From contig QANU01099983.1 of the NCBI GenBank assembly GCA_003254905.1, positions 550,377-614,376 on the forward strand: DNA of 64,000 nucleotides, written 5' to 3'. Numbering within the stretch: the first letter of the stretch is position 1; each line of letters begins with the position of its first letter. Shown here one piece after another: positions 22,487 to 33,717 of the stretch. The notes under the pieces were generated by a model. That model saw only the letters and a list, made by a program, of their open reading frames with translations. It made no database searches and had not been told where the DNA came from. Source of the stretch: Nissolia schottii (Eukaryota > Streptophyta > Magnoliopsida > Fabales > Fabaceae). The translations under genes were made by a program, and so were the position numbers.

Positions 22487-25400
22487 AAGCAATGAGATCC
22501 TTAGGGCTCTCTGTCCATGGATGGAGTAGGATGCGGAAATAATTCATGATAAGAAACTGTACCATGTTTTCTCCCATTTTTTTTGAAGCTGTCTGGTTTT
22601 TAGATTTTGATAATTTTACAGCATTTGAACTTTCTGCACTATCAAAGGAATGTTCAATTATCACGGCTTTGCCTTGTGTTAATAAGTAGTCTGTCTTATT
22701 GAGTTCAAAATTTATATTACAAGGTGCGTTGCTGCCTGCTGTGTCTTAAATGTCATTAGCATGAAGCCTGGAAAAATATTTTCGATGAATTCAGGGTAGT
22801 CAATAGTGTACTATAGTGCTGCTATCGTGCTGCACAGCCATTGAGCCACACCTTCTTGTATTGAGAGAAACCCTAATTTTTCATTATTTTAAAAGCTGAA
22901 TTTCCACGTTTGACCTCACTTTATGTTAGTTGATTTTTTATTTTTTTTTATTTTACCCATAGTTGAATTTTTTTTGTTTTGCTCTTAGTGACGAAACTTC
23001 TGTTTTGCTCTCGTCTTTACCTTCTTCAACCTTTTGACTCTGATTTAACGAGCTGCTACTCATTCTCCTAAAACACAGCATAGATTGCTCTTTCTTACCC
23101 AAATCCATGGCGCAAAATGATATTAGCCCCTCCGTCCTCTCTTTTTATTTGCATGTTCCTCTCTCGTCTTTCTTTCCTTTCCTTCTGTTTTTCCTTCTGC
23201 TCATCCCTCCTGTGTCTATTTTTTTTTTCCTTCTCCTTTTGCTTTGCTGCTGGCATACTTTCCCTTGGCCCCCTCCATTCTCATGTCTTCTTTATTTACT
23301 TTCGAGTCTTAGAGGGCTAAGTTGGACTTGTTTCTGTGATTTATCTTCTTCCCTTGTGATATTTGATGTTTGTTTTACTAGTTATTTATATATTAGATCA
23401 ATGGTTATCATGTCTTTAGAGTACAGACTATGAATTTTGATGATTAATAATGATGAATGTGTTTATGAGTAATATTTTACCCTAAACCCTATATGTATGT
23501 TGTATAAATTCTACAATATATTTTTTTTGAAATAGCTGTCATCTCGCTATTTGCTTGCTAGTGTTTTTGGGGTCGGCTGCTCCGGCTATTTGGGATGCAC
23601 TATTGTGATTCTTAACTGCAGATGTCGTTAACTGTATGCATTTTGAAATTCCACATGCATTCGTAAATTGAATCAATAACTGTATTTTTCTTGTGCTCTA
23701 TATGAAAGTGAAATACTCTTTCTTTCAACAGAAAACAAGATTATAATGATGCTCTAGTTTTATATACTGAAGTAATTTTGAGGAATATCTTACTCACAAA
23801 AGTATGCATGGTTTTAGTTTTGCAATAATTTGCTCTTCCAAAAGTGGGTTCTTAATAAAACTATTAAGCTTTTGTAGAAGTAGGAGATATTTTGTGCTCA
23901 CGACAAGCTATACCTCTCCTTGCGTTCAAACTCGATTTTTTTCTACTGGTATTGTCCAACACAAAGTTAAGAGTATGTTTGTTTTGCGTTTTTGTTTCTT
24001 GCTTTCATTTTTTGTTTTCGGTCATGTTTTTTAGACAACAAAAAATGACTATCTTAATATGCTTTCCTTGTGATTAGAATTGATGAATGTTATGCTTCTA
24101 AGAGCTGCCTGTTACATAAACTTCACAGGAATGGAAAGAAACAAGTAAAACTGCAAGGGCTATCCTTTCAAAAATGATCCTATTTCTCCCTTAAATATTC
24201 AACGGAATTAATACGCCTGATGGATAGATGCAAAGCTATAATGCTAATTTCTTATATATAAAAAGGAAAAAAAATACCATTTAGATATTGGAATTGAACT
24301 CAGTAACAACGTAGCATAACTGCAATTCAAATGAGACTCTGGTGATTGTTAATTGTCGGGATTTTCTTGCGTAAAAGTCTCACATGACCTTCTTTAGGGA
24401 CTTAATGTGAGTTACTAGTAATAAGTTCCGATTGTTGGTGGTTCTATCGTGACTAAAAGAAAAGGTCTCAGTCCATTGAATAAGAAGGTGAAAGCTAAGA
24501 TAAAAAAAAATCTAATCAATTATAAAAATCAGTAAATGATCAAGTCATAGCGAAATTTTCATATGAGAAGATTAATTCTCAAAAATCCGCACGCTCTCTA
24601 CTTTACGAGCAAGTATTTGTCAAATCATCATCCACCCTCATCCGGCTATCTCGAAAATGGATCTTCTCATGCCATTTCCCAATTTTCAGGTGAAAGAATT
24701 CACTTCATCCGGCTTGGCTATCTGAGAAGCCCATGTTTCTTAACCGTTCGTTACGATGGGCTTAATTGTTAAGAATACTCTTGTGTGTATCTAAATAATA
24801 CCAAAATGGGCCTAATAAGATCACAACAAAATAAGTTAAGCACGCTTACATCGCCCGACCAAAAACAAATTGGGCTAACATCTTAAGAGTCCAATATGTG
24901 CCCGTTAATTGAAAGGGGAATAAACTGCTATATCTGTTTGGAAAAAAAACACCTGTTATATAAATTAATCTTTTTCTACACATAAAAAAAAGGTTACTTC
25001 CTTTTTCTCTCTATGGTGTGGTAAATTGCAACTATTTTCTACTTAATTTTATTTTTCCTGTCTACTGCTTAATCTTATGCCGGGCCCATCATATATTCGA
25101 AAATCTCCAATGTTGCTTATTTTCTAATCAGGATTACTGTGCCAAAATGATACTAGGGAGACAGGGAAATCATGTGATTAAGAAAATCAAACATTGCCAA
25201 ACCAAGTGCAGGTGATTTTGTCTCTCCATGTTTGTCACTTTCTTCACACTCCTCTCTATATTTTACTAATAAACAATAACAACTATTAATTCGACCTTAG
25301 TGTTGTTATCATGGAATCTCTCTCATCGTCTCAACATTTATTTAATGTCTTCTTTTGCTCCCTACCATTCTTTTTTGCATTTTAAGTTTTGTGGTTACTT

Positions 25401-27600
25401 ATAATATTTAGTTATGAATACATACACTATATTACTCCATTGATCTCGTAATATTTATCACTCAAAAAAAGTTGTTACATTCTTAAATTAATATATTTGG
25501 TTAATTATTGACCAAACGGATGAAATATGTGAAAGTTATACCCTTGGTTGATTCAAGTGGTTAAACACTTATTCTCTACTCTCAGGTTCGAGTCTTGTGG
25601 ATATAACAGTTTCAAATCATAGAATCATAGTTTCTAAAAGCAAACAGTTTCTTGGTTAATCAACTCAAAGCAAGATGATTTTTTTGTTGGTTGATGGCAA
25701 TTGAATTGCCCAACGGCGCGATATTCTCATTATTAACCTAATCATGATGATTCGCATGCACGATCCCATTTTTTTATACCATGGTTGCTAATTATGCATT
25801 ATGTGCAAATTACATATCTAATTCGCAGGATAATGGATTGGAATTTGCATAAGGTGTTTTATTATGTAGTTTGGATCTTATGCAGTTCAAAGACAAAGAT
25901 CAGGGTTGAGTTCATGATCTCAATGCTAGATGGAAGGAAACATAATAATTAATTGTGGCAAAGCACATGTAATGTGAGCATGTTTAGACACTTAAACTAC
26001 AAACAAAGTTACACTAATTGTTAGTATTTTAACCTGAAAATAAGATTTCTTTGATTTACGATTGTTTCCTTTCATATTTTTTTATAAATATAAACACACT
26101 AACTTAGTAAGAAGACTTTCTGGCCACTCTAGTTACAACTAAAGTGTATGTAATATATATGGTTCTATTGAATTTTATTAAAAAAACTGGGGATATAGAT
26201 ATCAAAGAGGCAGTAGCTTAAAAAGATGAAATGAATTATATTACTAAAAATCAATTGAATTATTAGGCTCTTCTTGTCATTCACAACTCACAAGACACCA
26301 ATTTTAAAATCATGCGAGCTTGTTGGTTACTCAATTGGTTTTATTCCCTTAAAAAAAAGGTCTTACTAGTACATTTCAAGTAAAAAATAATGCAGATGAA
26401 ATCCAACACATAAGGTTAATCTAACCAGTCTTAAATAAAATAAAAATAAAAATCTAACCAGTCAATATTTGAGAAAAAGAAGTTTATGAAAACTATAATT
26501 AATTATCTCTTCCTCTTTTCTCTTTATGAGTATAGGGTTGTCCTCTCAAAATTCCAAAGGTGTAGTTTGTTTAATGGGCTGGTCTATTTGTCTTATTTTA
26601 TGTTATAAATAAACATTACTATAACACCCGTTTTTTACAATTGCTGCATTATATATGGCTCCAAAGTACCATGTATTAAATTAATTTGAGAACAAGGGAC
26701 CACGTCTATTTTTCTTCAGAAACATCAAGAACAAAACCGATTATAGAACTCAAGAAGAAAGATATTCTTGTTCCCAAATAATCTTGTTATACACATGACC
26801 GGTTCTTGCTCACTTCCAACATAGTGATTCCAAAGCCACCAAACAAATTTTCAGTAAACACACTTCCAAACTAAAAATAATAAAATAAAAAATAAATCAA
26901 TAATCACAAAACCATTTAAAGAAAAAACACGAAAAACTATGACAATATTTTAAAAAAAAAACATTAAGGATATAGAGGTGACATGTTACCCTTATTAAGG
27001 CTTTTATAAAAAGGAGACCCCGTGCATTGCATTTCAAAGTCACCATTAACAAATTATAACAAAGAAGCTTGAAGTTGTATCTATAAAAAAAAAAAAATTT
27101 AAAAACTTATAGGGTAGATTTTTCCTGTCTCTGCCAACGATACTTTGGTGGTAACTATAAGATTATTTTAATCTTATGATAAAGGTCCATGTAACAAGTA
27201 GTACTAACTTTAAGTACTTAATGAGTTTAAAGTTGCATTTAGTGCCATATGTACAGGACATAAGAATAAAGACGTAGAGACAAAAAATTTATGTATTTTC
27301 TATGTTTCAGTGAATGTAGGACGGAGGACAAAAATTATTTTACCTAAGAGGACATAAAATTAGGGCTTGAAAAGGCCGGTATTTTTTTTTTCTGTGTTTT
27401 TATCCCATCACACTATTCTGTCTTTCGTACCAAATGCAACTTAAGTTTGATAAGACAACCCGATGAGATAATATGTGCCGAATTCATCTAAAATTTTCAT
27501 CAATTTAATAAAAATAAAAAACAAGTTAACGAAGAAGCTAAGCCTAGTGGGCTATAAACCCTAAAGCCCACATGAACAGCCTCTATTTCTCTCTTTCCCT
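22487..27600. other. Intergenic; 3' UTR of the ATP synthase e-like gene, then no clear gene
   Basis: The first 200 bases are probably 3' UTR. A frame at 23107-23433 starts MAQNDISPSV but is otherwise a T/C-rich Leu/Phe/Ser run, which I do not support as a gene. The frame at 24563-24772 has no known domain. A tRNA-like Pol III B-box stretch lies near 25545-25620 (listed separately). The rest is AT-rich. Confidence 0.4.
25540..25660 (+). mobile_element. Possible tRNA-derived SINE fragment
   Basis: GATTCAAGTGGTTAAACAC followed about 25 bases later by AGGTTCGAGTCTTG resembles the spaced A and B boxes of a tRNA-derived SINE head. No 3' tail or target duplication was found, so this may be chance. 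Confidence 0.25.
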
Positions 27601-27699
27601 ATCGTGTCACATGGGCTTGACTACGATTGAGGCAACAGCCCCAAACAATGGCACAATCTCGTAATTATCTCAAACTCCAGTGGCATTTCACACTTACCC

Positions 27700-27847
27700 A
27701 AAGCATATATATCGACGTTTCCCACACTCAAACAACAGATCCCACCACCTTCCATTGCAGTTTCCACACACTCTTCACTATCTCTCTTCTCTTTTTCTCA
27801 ATTTTTCGATTTGGAATTTTTTTTCTTCCGATTATTTTCCGTTCAAA
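27700..27847 (+). promoter_or_regulatory. Proximal promoter and 5' UTR of the long SAUR gene
   Basis: A TATA box (CATATATATCG, about 27706) lies about 140 bases before the start codon, followed by a C/T-rich leader. Confidence 0.5.
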
Positions 27848-28306
27848 ATGTCGCTGTCGAGTGCAAACTGCAGCAAAATCCGCCGAATCGTTCGGATCCG
27901 GCAGATGCTCCTCCGGTGGCGGAAGAAGGCGCGCACCGCTTCGGGCCGGACGGCGGCGGCGGTGAATGACGTGCCGGCGGGACACGTGGCGGTGTGCGTG
28001 GGTCCCAGCATGAGGAGGTTCATCGTGCGCGCGACGCACCTGAACCACCCGATCTTCCGGAAGCTTCTGTTGGAAGCGGAGGAGGAGTACGGTTTCTGTA
28101 ACCGCGGGCCCCTGGCGATCCCTTGCGACGAATCGCTCTTCGAGGAGCTGCTTCGGGTCATGGCCCGACCCGAATCGGTGTTCGCGAATCTCGAGGAGTT
28201 GCAGAGAAGGTGCCACGTGGACGTTCTGAGCAGTGGGGCTGGTGGTGGTTGTTTTGAGTTTGGAGGAGAATCGAGGCCGTTGCTTCACGACGAGTTGATC
28301 TGCTGA
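27848..28306 (+). CDS. SAUR family protein, long type (SAUR49/52/53-like)
   Basis: SAUR proteins are small auxin-induced growth regulators; many inhibit PP2C.D phosphatases and so raise plasma-membrane proton-pump activity. The 152-residue product has a basic N-terminus (CSKIRRIVRIRQMLLRWRKK, residues 8-27). The SAUR core runs from DVPAGHVAVCVG (41-52) through MRRFIVRATHLNHP (55-68), LLLEAEEEYGF (73-83) and LAIPCDESLFEEL (89-101). A C-terminal extension ends ESRPLLHDELIC. The KIRxIVRxRQMLxRWR start and the RPLLH tail are signatures of the Arabidopsis SAUR49/52/53 group. I chose the ATG at 27848 because the 56 extra codons upstream are T-rich leader and the family begins here. The gene is intronless and GC-rich compared with its flanks. 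Confidence 0.93.
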   Translation: MSLSSANCSKIRRIVRIRQMLLRWRKKARTASGRTAAAVNDVPAGHVAVCVGPSMRRFIVRATHLNHPIFRKLLLEAEEEYGFCNRGPLAIPCDESLFEELLRVMARPESVFANLEELQRRCHVDVLSSGAGGGCFEFGGESRPLLHDELIC

Positions 28307-28863
28307 GTTGACTCGGATTTCTCGCATCGGCCTTTTTTTGTTGCAAGGGAAATAAAATAGGAATGATTATTGATTACTACTAACTTTTTTCTTAATTATT
28401 TTTCTGGGGTATTATTTTTTGTGGGCCCTAATTAGTGATGATGATGAAAAAATTATGAGTCTTAGCTTGGTTTAATTATTGTTATTATTTTATTCATTAA
28501 GAAAAGGAGGGAGTTATATTATATATCCCCGTCTCTGAATAGTTCAAACGGGGATGGATCCGTTTGTTTGTGTATTTATATATTTGTGATTTGCAAAAAT
28601 GTGCAAATTACATGGATCGATTTTAAAGTAAAGGTTTCAACATCTTTCGTCTTTTGTCATGTTAATTTCTTTACAATATCCTTTAATTATCTTATGAAAT
28701 TATTTAAAAGATTCAATTATTACAATAATTATATAAGGAGTACAAATATTTCAATAATGTAAAAATGTATCATTAAGTAATAGAGTTTAATTGATATATA
28801 TATATATAGATAATTTATATTTGTTTTATACAATAGTCCAATCACATATTGTTAAAAATGTAA
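28307..28863. other. 3' flank of the long SAUR gene, AT-rich
   Basis: Probable 3' UTR followed by A/T-rich sequence including a short TA run near 28795-28808. No further gene is seen. Confidence 0.5.
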
Positions 28864-30360
28864 TATTTTTTAGGGTTAATTAAGTTTTTTATCCCGGTAA
28901 TTTGGAAAAGTTTGGTTTTAGTCCTGCAGGAAGATTTTAGTCCCCGTAAAATTTGGTAGTTTGATTTTGGTTCTGGTTAACGTTTGGGAACTGACGGTGA
29001 TGACGTGTCAGTTAGCTTCGCGGACGTGGTGTGCCATGTGGACTCGCCACGTGGCATGACCCAGTTCACTTCCAACGGCCCATAAACCCGGTGCAAACAG
29101 TGACCCGACTCGTTTTTTTTTAATAAAAAAAATTAAATTCCTAAATCTCCAAATCCCTCTTCCCTTCCAGACTCCCTCCTCATCTCCACCCTCCACCCAA
29201 ACACAACTCCTGCTCTCCGTCTCCGTCGCCGACGTGCTCGTCCCTCTCCTGTGCTCGTCCCTCTGTCGTCCCTCTCCCATGCTCCCTCTGCCCTTCCTTT
29301 CTCCTCCACACTTTTATACCCACAACTAACAACTCAAAATATCTTGTTAACTTATTGTCTACTCTGTGCAGTAGCGCTAACTGCTGCTTCGCCACCACGT
29401 CCTCTACTTCCTCCGCCGCCGCCATGACGAGCAAGAGCAAAGGCAGCTCACCCACTGCTGACGGTGGTTCTAGATCTGGCCGGTCGTCCAAGAAGTCCAA
29501 GGGAAAGGCAGATTTGAGGAGTGCAGCAGTTGAAGAAGCTGAAGCAGCTTTGACTGTGGTCAAAGAGGAGGAAATGAAGGTAGAAGCTGACGTTCCTCCG
29601 AAGGTGGAGGTAAACGGAAGTGACGATGAAGGTTCTGGGGCCGTGTTCGTCGGAGATCCAGTCACTGACGAGGAAGCAAGGCGACGCTGGCCGAAACGCT
29701 ACGAGGAGAAGGTAACTTCCTCTTTGAGTAGTAAAGCACCATTGAAGCTGGAACTTGATGAGTTAAAAATTTGCTTGGTGCTTGCTTGAAATTTTTGTTT
29801 TGTGTAACTGTTTGGAATAGAGTTTTTGCTTAGATTTGTGCTCATGGAAATATTAGTCGCTAAATCTGGTTGAATTGGTAGGCTAAGTTGTCGGTGTTTA
29901 TTGAGTGATGGATGGAGGTTGGGCTGTTGGAACGATGGATGGAGCACGGGAGAGGGACGACAGAGGGACGAGCACGCCGGCGACGGGGCAGGCGACGGAG
30001 ACGGAGAGCAGGAGTTGTGTTTGGGATGGAGGGTGGAGAGGAGGAGGGAGCCTGGAAAGGAAGAGGGATTTGGGGATTTAGGAATTTAATTTTTTTTTTT
30101 AAAAAAAAACCAGGTTGGGTCACGGTTTGCACCGGGTTTATGGGCCATTAGAAGTGAGCCGGGTCATGCCACGTGGCGAGTTCACGTGACACGCCATGTT
30201 CGCGGAGCTAACTGACACGTCATCACCTTTAGTTCTCAAACGTTAACAAGGACCAAAATCAAACTATCAAATTTTACAGGGACTAAAATCTCCATACAAG
30301 GACTAAAACCAAACTTTCCCAAATCACAGGGATAAAAAACTTAATTAACCCTATTTTTTA
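28864..30360. mobile_element. Pack-MULE (Mutator-like element with captured gene exon)
   Basis: The element proper is 28873-30351 (1479 bp). It starts GGGTTAATTAAGTTTTTTAT, and the reverse complement of its right end starts the same way. The inverted arms are about 410 bp each (28873 to about 29285, and about 29938 to 30351). Both sides carry the identical 9-bp target duplication TATTTTTTA (28864-28872 and 30352-30360), diagnostic for Mutator-like transposition and a sign of a fairly recent insertion. The 650-bp centre is unlike the arms and contains a 5' UTR, first exon and start of an intron of a chromomethylase-like gene. There is no transposase, so it is a non-autonomous gene-carrying element. 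Confidence 0.92.
29424..29711 (+). pseudogene. Captured first exon of a chromomethylase (CMT3-like) gene
   Basis: The ATG at 29424 sits in a GCCGCCGCCATG context. The 96-codon exon ends in GAGAAG directly before a GTAACT splice donor at 29712. The N-terminal half is a Ser/Lys/Glu-rich tail. The end reads GAVFVGDPVTDEEARRRWPK followed by RYEEK. This is the conserved block just before the BAH domain in plant chromomethylases, the CHG-site DNA methyltransferases (CMT3 has a comparable R-F-x-x-x-P-x-x-E-A-x-x-x-W-P-x-R-Y). No BAH, methyltransferase or chromodomain exon follows, so only an N-terminal stub could be made. Without splicing the frame runs on to a stop at 29787-29789 (121 residues). 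The upstream stretch 29370-29423 looks like native 5' UTR, and 29712 to about 29930 like native intron. It could be expressed as sense or antisense RNA from the element's ends. Confidence 0.75.
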
Positions 30361-33300
30361 TATTGAAATCTCATGTATTTAAAGTTTATTAGATCTTGCC
30401 TAATTTAACTCAAACTAGTTATTTTTATCTATAATGCTTAAATATGATATTTTGTTTAATGGAAATAAGTGTCTTATCACTTAAACTAACTAATAAATGT
30501 AATTGAATAAGTAATTAAATTCTAAATAATAATATTCCCAATTGTAATATCAAATTAAAATTCTTATCTACTGAAAAATTAACAATTCGTGTATTAATAC
30601 ACTACATTAATACACAAATTAAAATTCAAGTTATATAAAAAAAAAATATTAAGAAGACCACATAACTTTTTTCTTCAGAAATTTTATAGGTATGATTTAA
30701 TTTCTTTTATGTTTTACATAAAAAAAAATACACTAACAACATATTAAAAGAGTATTTAATAAGTAACAAAAATCTACTTAAAGTTTAAATAAAATAAAAA
30801 ATGGACAGTGGCATAATAGTAGTTCAATGTACAAAGAAGGACACCGATGTTTGCACCATAGGAGGTTCCCAATTAAAGTTTCTTTGCTAGCCGAAAATTT
30901 TGACATTTATTTCAGACTTTTCAGTACAGCCAAACAGTCTCGTGGTCATTATTTTCAGATGAATGCAACATGATCAACACTTAAATTCCGTTAAAAAAAT
31001 CCTACCAGTAATTACTTTTTATTCATTACTATATTTACTCTATAGTTACTACTAGTACACATGTTAGAGGCTCCGAGGAGTTAGATCTACAAATATACAA
31101 GGCAAGTAATTAATGAGCCGATAAAGCTGTTAGCTAGCTATGAAGCGCACAACAAAAATATGTGTTATGGTATCAAGGCATTGCCATTGCCATTTCGAAG
31201 AGTTCTCAAATCTTGCTTGAGTTACAAGCTATGTAATTTGGTCTCAACTGAATTGTTAGTAATATATAGTATGATATGATGATGACTAATAAGTGATGAG
31301 AAAAAAATTATAAGACGAAGACAAGTTCAATATAATGTACATGATAATGATCTCATTTTCGTCATCTTTATAATTGAAGTTTAATAAAATGTGACACATG
31401 CTCATCGGGGAAAAAAAATGAATAAACTGTGTCACATCACATGCTCCATATTATGTACTTCTCATTTTAATTATTTAAGAAACACTTCAACCCAAAATTA
31501 ATCAACTATGTGTACTTTTGACCCAATAACTATATATGTGAAATATTTAAGTTCAATTTTCTCAGCTATATAGTTTTTATCCAAAAAGCTTGACATAGAG
31601 AGCTTCTTTATTTTAACATCACAACACTGAAGATACATATCATAAACAACACAAAGAAAACGAGTATAACGACAAAGATTTCTCATGTGCTATGAAATAT
31701 GAACATAGGCCATACATTGAATCCAAATCTCAAATCATACTCATAGTTCGATTCATTTTAATTTGATGTGAATAAATGTCTTCTTTCTATCTCATATCGT
31801 TCTTGACGGGTTCTAATCAATTTGTCAAGATATTTGCCCTCAAATTGTCGTTAAGATTAGAAGATTAAATTAGCTATTAATCATGCAGACTCATTCTAAC
31901 CTCTTAATTTTTTTCCCCACTTTCTTGTGCTAGCAATAATTGGCACCTTGGCAGTATCATAATGCATGGGGCTAGCTAAGTTGATAATGACTTGGTCGTG
32001 TTAATTGCTACAAATGATGCAAAATGCCCTCTGTGTTAATATGTGTCCACACTTTTTCACATCATTAATTATTAATCATTAATACATAGTTATGTATTCT
32101 AGGCCAATGCCATGAATCACGGGTTTAGTTAGTTGACAATGTGTAAAGGAAAAGATCGTTGTTGGAAGGGTTGTTAACCTAGAAAGGATCATAAAGTACG
32201 GTTGTACAATATGTTTGATCATAAAATGCCTTCTTTTTTTTTTCCCACCTTAAAAGTGTTTGCCCCTATATATAAATGTAGTGAGTTTCGATTTTGATAT
32301 TTCTATTTTTTTATCCAAAAATTTTCGAAAGTTTTGGTTTTAATCCCGACCGGTATTTCGTTTATTATTATTTTTTTTATTCGTGCACCATTATAATATA
32401 TTATTTCAAGTTTCTGAAAATTTATGATGATTTGATTTAGCCCGTTTCAAATAGTAGTTCGAGTTTCTTGAAACTAAATTTTCATAGTTTTTTTTTTAAA
32501 ATATTTGAACCTCAATTAACTAAACTTTAAATTTTATAAGGACCAAAATCAAATAATTTTTTTAAAAAAATTGGACTTAGTTTATTTTTTTAGAAACTAA
32601 AATTAATTCTCTCTATATTTATTGAGATTGAAAACTTGTTCAATTCATATTTTTCCCTAGTTTTAAAAAATTATAATTAAAGACAAATAATTTGTAATTA
32701 TTTGTTTGTTCAACTCACTACTTAAAAGAGAGTTATTGGACAAGAATTTATGACACATTGCTTAGAAGTGGACCTACAATTTTTTGTGATGGTGAGTTGA
32801 ATAATTAATGTACAAAAGGGAATACAAATAACACAATTCGTAATTAAAATATTAGTAGGGCAACTTAAAGAAAAATGCATATTTATTCTATTAAACAAAA
32901 AAAAAAAATCAAAGCCAAAACTTGGCAAAATCATTTGCAGCCTATCCATAATAATCCATGAATGTTTACTTCTATTGGAGGGTAGTTAATCTGAAAACAT
33001 TTAAGGATTATGGTGGGGTTAAAATGGTGATTAGCATCTTGCTTAGATTGGTGCCAAGACACTAATTGATGCCTAAAGATCCACACTTCTAATCGGCATG
33101 CTAATTGGCAATTCCAAGGAGAAAAAAAAGGGTAAAGAATTAATGGGCCCACAATACAAGACTTTTGAATTATGATGGATAAAAAAGTATCCAATCCTAG
33201 ACCAACTGGTGGATTTGATAGAAAGCAATTTTACTTGGGTCAATCTCAATTGCGATCTTGTCTTCTCATCAATTGGATTCTTGACAACAATTTTCTCCAA

Positions 33301-33670
33301 TGTTGGGCCCTCATGCTATCATCTCCCACATGCTTAAAGCCTTAAAAGGATTCAACTTTTTGGAAAAAGTTTATGTATGCACAACAAAATAAACTATAAA
33401 AGGGCAATCAAAAAGGTTAAAAAAAAGCTACATTCCATTTTTTACAGGGTTTTCTTTAACATATTTATCATAGGGTTATACTTATATTAGATCTTAGAAG
33501 GAAAAGTTTTATTGTGCAAAGACGTTCTAATCGGCTCGAACAAAATTGTCTTAACCTTGGAAAGCATATCCAATCCCATGCATTTGCAAATGTGTTTCTA
33601 GTTAGTATTCAAATTGGGTCTTTTTGTTGATAGTGAATTCATATATTTAAAATGTTATAGTGTAAGACTT
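30361..33670. other. Gene-poor AT-rich stretch
   Basis: No supported gene or RNA. Around 32280-32640 there are words such as TTGGTTTTAATCCC and AAGGACCAAAATCAAA in opposite orientation, which look like a heavily decayed relative of the Mutator-like elements seen at 19.8 and 28.9 kb. Confidence 0.4.

Positions 33671-33673
<3 letters not shown>

Positions 33674-33715
<42 letters not shown>
33674..33715. repeat. (TA)n microsatellite
   Basis: About 20 uninterrupted TA units. Confidence 0.97.

Positions 33716-33717
<2 letters not shown>

Noticed and set aside
23107-23433. 108-codon frame starting MAQNDISPSV
   Set aside because: After the first ten residues it is a T/C-rich Leu/Phe/Ser run; no splice-supported continuation or family was seen.
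27728-28327. Long minus-strand frames opposite the long SAUR gene
   Set aside because: Shadows of a GC-rich coding exon.
29008-30151. Frames in the arms of the Pack-MULE (Gly/Arg/Glu-rich or Ser/Pro-rich)
   Set aside because: Both strands and both arms give mirrored frames because of the inverted repeat; no domain.
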